Positions 57,802 through 59,942 of a DNA stretch of 59,942 nucleotides are shown here, in pieces. The stretch covers positions 1-59,942 of the forward strand of contig JAZGAA010000006.1 of the NCBI GenBank assembly GCA_036444215.1, given 5' to 3'. The notes below the pieces were generated by a model, which was given only the letters and a program-made list of their open reading frames with translations, did no database searches and was not told the DNA's origin. Position 1 is the first letter of the stretch, and each line of letters begins with the position of its first letter. The position numbers were made by a program, and so were the translations under genes. Source of the stretch: CAJVXI01 sp036444215. Lineage in GTDB: Bacteria > Patescibacteriota > Minisyncoccia > UBA6257 > UBA9933.

Positions 57802-59142
57802 ATGGCAACAAATAATTTAATGGACAAAATAGTTAGTTTAGCAAAAAGGCGGGGTTTTATTTATCCTGGTTCGGAAATTTATGGCGGATTAAAAGGGACT
57901 TGGGATTATGGCCCGCTCGGCGCTGAGCTTAAATTTAATATTAAACAAGAATGGTGGAAAGCAATGGTTAATAACAGGGAGGATGTTGTTGGAATGAGCA
58001 CTTCCATATTAATGAACCCAAAAGTTTGGGAGGCGTCCGGCCATATTGCCGGATTCAACGATCCGCTTATAGAATGTAAAACTTGTCACCAAAGATTTAA
58101 AGCAGACCAAGAAGATGTTATTACGGAACATGAAAGATGGCACAAGGAGAGAAAAGAAAAGATAGATTGGACCGAAGAAAAGAAATTTAACCTGCTGGTT
58201 GAGGCAAAATTAGGCGTGATTGAAGGAGAAAAAGATTCGGTATATTTAAGGGGTGAAATAACACAAGGAGTTTATGTAAATTTTAAAAATGTCCTAAATA
58301 GCTCTCGCCTTAAAATTCCTTTTGGCGTAGCTCAAATTGGAAAAGCGTTCCGAAATGAAATCACGCCAGGTAATTTTACTTACAGGTCAATTGAATTTGA
58401 ACAGATGGAGCTTCAGTATTATGTTAAGCCGGACGAAAAAGAATCAATGAAGCATTATGAGTTCTGGAAAAACTTCAGAATGGATTGGTATAAATCGTTA
58501 GGAATGAATCCTGATAATTTAAGATTTAGGGAGCATAAAAAAAATGAATTAGCCCATTATGCGAAAGCAGCTTGGGACATTGAATACAACACGCCGTTTG
58601 GCTGGAAAGAATTAGAGGGCATACATCATCGTGGCGATTGGGATATCTCGCAGCACCAGAAATTTTCCGGCCAGGATATGTCTTATTTTGACGAAGAAGC
58701 CAAAGAGAAATATATTCCATTGGTGATTGAAACATCAGGCGGGGTTGATAGGGCAGCATTATTCTTTTTAATAGACGCTTATTCAGAAGAAAAAGACCCC
58801 GCAAAAAACGGGACAAGCAGGATAGTTCTGAAATTAAATCCAAAACTCGCGCCTTATAAAGTGGCTGTGTTCCCGCTTTTAGCCAATAAACCGGAATTAG
58901 TTAAATTGGCAAGGAAGATTTATGATGATTTGCGCAAAGATTTTATGGTTGCGTGGGACGACCGTGGAAACATCGGCAAACGCTATTATTCACAGGATGA
59001 AATCGGCACGCCTTATTGTATTACTGTTGATTTTGACAGTTTGGAAAATAACGACGTCACCGTCCGCAACCGCGACACAATGAAACAAGAAAGAATAAAG
59101 GTCAAAGAATTAATTAATTATCTAAAAGAAAAACTATGTTAA
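57802..59142 (+). CDS. glyQS: Glycyl-tRNA synthetase, dimeric class II type
   Basis: 446 residues, the alpha2 form found in eukaryotes, archaea and many bacteria. LAKRRGFIYPGSEIYGGLKGTWDYGPLG is diagnostic, with motif 2 FRNEITPGNFTYRSIEFEQMELQYYV (split here: FRNEITP, EFEQME), and the anticodon-binding domain (KVAVFPLL, WDDRGNIGKRYYSQDEIGTPY). Charges tRNA-Gly; one tRNA-Gly gene is in the window. Overlaps the next gene by 7 bp. Confidence 0.97.
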   Translation: MATNNLMDKIVSLAKRRGFIYPGSEIYGGLKGTWDYGPLGAELKFNIKQEWWKAMVNNREDVVGMSTSILMNPKVWEASGHIAGFNDPLIECKTCHQRFKADQEDVITEHERWHKERKEKIDWTEEKKFNLLVEAKLGVIEGEKDSVYLRGEITQGVYVNFKNVLNSSRLKIPFGVAQIGKAFRNEITPGNFTYRSIEFEQMELQYYVKPDEKESMKHYEFWKNFRMDWYKSLGMNPDNLRFREHKKNELAHYAKAAWDIEYNTPFGWKELEGIHHRGDWDISQHQKFSGQDMSYFDEEAKEKYIPLVIETSGGVDRAALFFLIDAYSEEKDPAKNGTSRIVLKLNPKLAPYKVAVFPLLANKPELVKLARKIYDDLRKDFMVAWDDRGNIGKRYYSQDEIGTPYCITVDFDSLENNDVTVRNRDTMKQERIKVKELINYLKEKLC

Positions 59143-59942
59143 AACTTAATTTAAAACAATTAGTTAAAGTAGCGGTCATTGGCGAAGTCGCCAGCCCAAT
59201 CTTGCGGCGTGGCTATCAAGTAAGCCATGAAGGTAAGCCACTTAATTTGCCCAGCGTTGGCGGGATTACCTATAATATTAAGCTTGGCGATTCAGTAAGA
59301 GGTTGGATAGGCGATCATATTGAACCAGGAGTGAGTACTTATAATAAAGAAAGTAAAGGCGAGGACGCTAGATATTCTAATGAAAATTCCGGATACAACG
59401 CGCTTTCTTCTATTGGTAATGTTGCCACTGTTATTACTGGCCGAGCAAAGAATAAAAAAGGCATAGTCACTGGAATGCATGGCGGGATTGAGCATGTTTT
59501 AATAGATTTTCCGGATGATATTTTGAAAAAACTTGTTTACGGAGATAAGGTTCAGGTTGTGGCTTTTGGTTTAGGTTTGTCAATTCTTGATTGTCCGGAT
59601 ATTAAAATTTTTAATTTAGATCCCGGTCTTTTGTCAAAAATTAACCCAAAATTAAATCGCAAAAAAGAACTTGAATTCCCAGTGGTAGTAAAAGTTCCTG
59701 CTTATTTAATGGGTTCAGGGTTGGGCGGCGGTTCAGTTGTAAGCGGCGATTGCGACATTACAATGGCTGATGAAAAAATTACCAAAAAATTAGGATTAGA
59801 TAAATTAAGATTCGGGGATATTGTGGCTATTGAAGATACGGATAACACTTTTGGTAGAACTTTCAGGCCAGGGGCTGTTACTATTGGCGTGGTTGTCCAT
59901 TCGGATTGCGTTCTAGCTGGCCATGGCCCTGGCGTTACCACA
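59136..59942 (+). CDS. DUF4438-family protein, cut by right edge
   Basis: Open frame from ATG 59136 (MLKLNLKQLVKVAVIGEV) to the window end with no stop, about 269 residues seen. VSHEGKPLNLPSVGGITYNIKLGD, SSIGNVATVITGRAKNKKGIVTGMHGGIEHVLIDFP, VPAYLMGSGLGGG, GDCDI and FGRTFRPGAVTIGVVVHSDCVLAGHGPGV fit the DUF4438 family (Thermotoga TM1086-like), whose function is unknown. The His/Asp-rich C-terminal motif hints at a metal site. It overlaps glyQS by 7 bp. Confidence 0.75.
   Translation, partial: MLKLNLKQLVKVAVIGEVASPILRRGYQVSHEGKPLNLPSVGGITYNIKLGDSVRGWIGDHIEPGVSTYNKESKGEDARYSNENSGYNALSSIGNVATVITGRAKNKKGIVTGMHGGIEHVLIDFPDDILKKLVYGDKVQVVAFGLGLSILDCPDIKIFNLDPGLLSKINPKLNRKKELEFPVVVKVPAYLMGSGLGGGSVVSGDCDITMADEKITKKLGLDKLRFGDIVAIEDTDNTFGRTFRPGAVTIGVVVHSDCVLAGHGPGVTT

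Overview
The window looks like a piece of the chromosome of a Candidate Phyla Radiation (Patescibacteria) bacterium, most likely Parcubacteria-like. This is inferred from low GC, dense co-directional gene strings, unusually short versions of housekeeping proteins (IF-2 without its N-terminal domains, a Mur ligase without its N-terminal domain, compact ValRS), a NMD3-like zinc protein, an archease/RtcB pair, tRNAs without encoded CCA, and a 23S rRNA gene interrupted by introns. Biosynthetic pathways are nearly absent: the content is translation, DNA repair, cell wall and membrane proteins, with a few central carbon enzymes (enolase, PEP synthase, glycerate kinase).

Layout. 1-3.6 kb: end of a histidine kinase, pyrG, holA, convergent rpsT. 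3.6-8.8 kb: an operon of ruvA, an M23 murein hydrolase, a MurE-like ligase, archease and the RNA ligase rtcB. 9.2-13.1 kb: a beta-CASP ribonuclease, a LOG-like protein, an EF-Tu-domain-2-like protein, an amino acid permease and a NMD3-like protein. 13.1-15.5 kb: minus-strand membrane protein, trypsin-like protease, GIY-YIG protein, tRNA-Ser and a 54-residue zinc peptide. 15.5-24.3 kb: infB-rbfA, tRNA-Cys/Leu/Arg, tatD, a membrane-anchored Clp-type AAA+ protein, polX, NUDIX and a short MGMT. 24.3-26.3 kb (minus): smpB, tmRNA, infC-rpmI-rplT. 26.3-37.8 kb: argS, ileS, an AEC transporter, glycerate kinase, ppsA, a GNAT and eno. 37.8-42.9 kb: accessory region with tRNA-Gly/Pro/Arg/Phe/His, speD, an orphan IGPS-like barrel, small unknown genes, acyP and an unknown gene under a strong promoter. 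43.1-47.7 kb: a candidate small RNA, then 23S and 5S rRNA with no 16S. 47.8-59.9 kb: an anchored peptidoglycan-binding protein, valS, PrsW, Hsp20, endonuclease Q, a toxin-antitoxin pair, a 3D-domain protein, recO, a large surface protein, glyQS and a DUF4438 protein cut by the right edge.

The most striking observations are these. (1) The isoleucyl-tRNA synthetase carries a complete histidine-phosphatase domain of about 200 residues inside its catalytic region, with its active-site residues intact. (2) The 23S gene holds three group I introns, recognised by splice-site bases, exon/guide pairing and conserved core elements, the last one inside the peptidyl-transferase centre. It also holds two near-identical copies of a ~170-nt palindromic repeat, and a related copy lies between genes near 55.2 kb. 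(3) Several families of short repeats sit in frame inside conserved proteins (ArgRS, IleRS, TatD, MurE-like, archease, enolase, PolX, PEP synthase, glycerate kinase, acylphosphatase), so repeat DNA seems to be spreading through essential genes at the protein level. (4) Many genes have a TATAAT box 4-8 nt before the start codon, implying leaderless mRNAs.

All calls come from reading the sequence; no searches were run.
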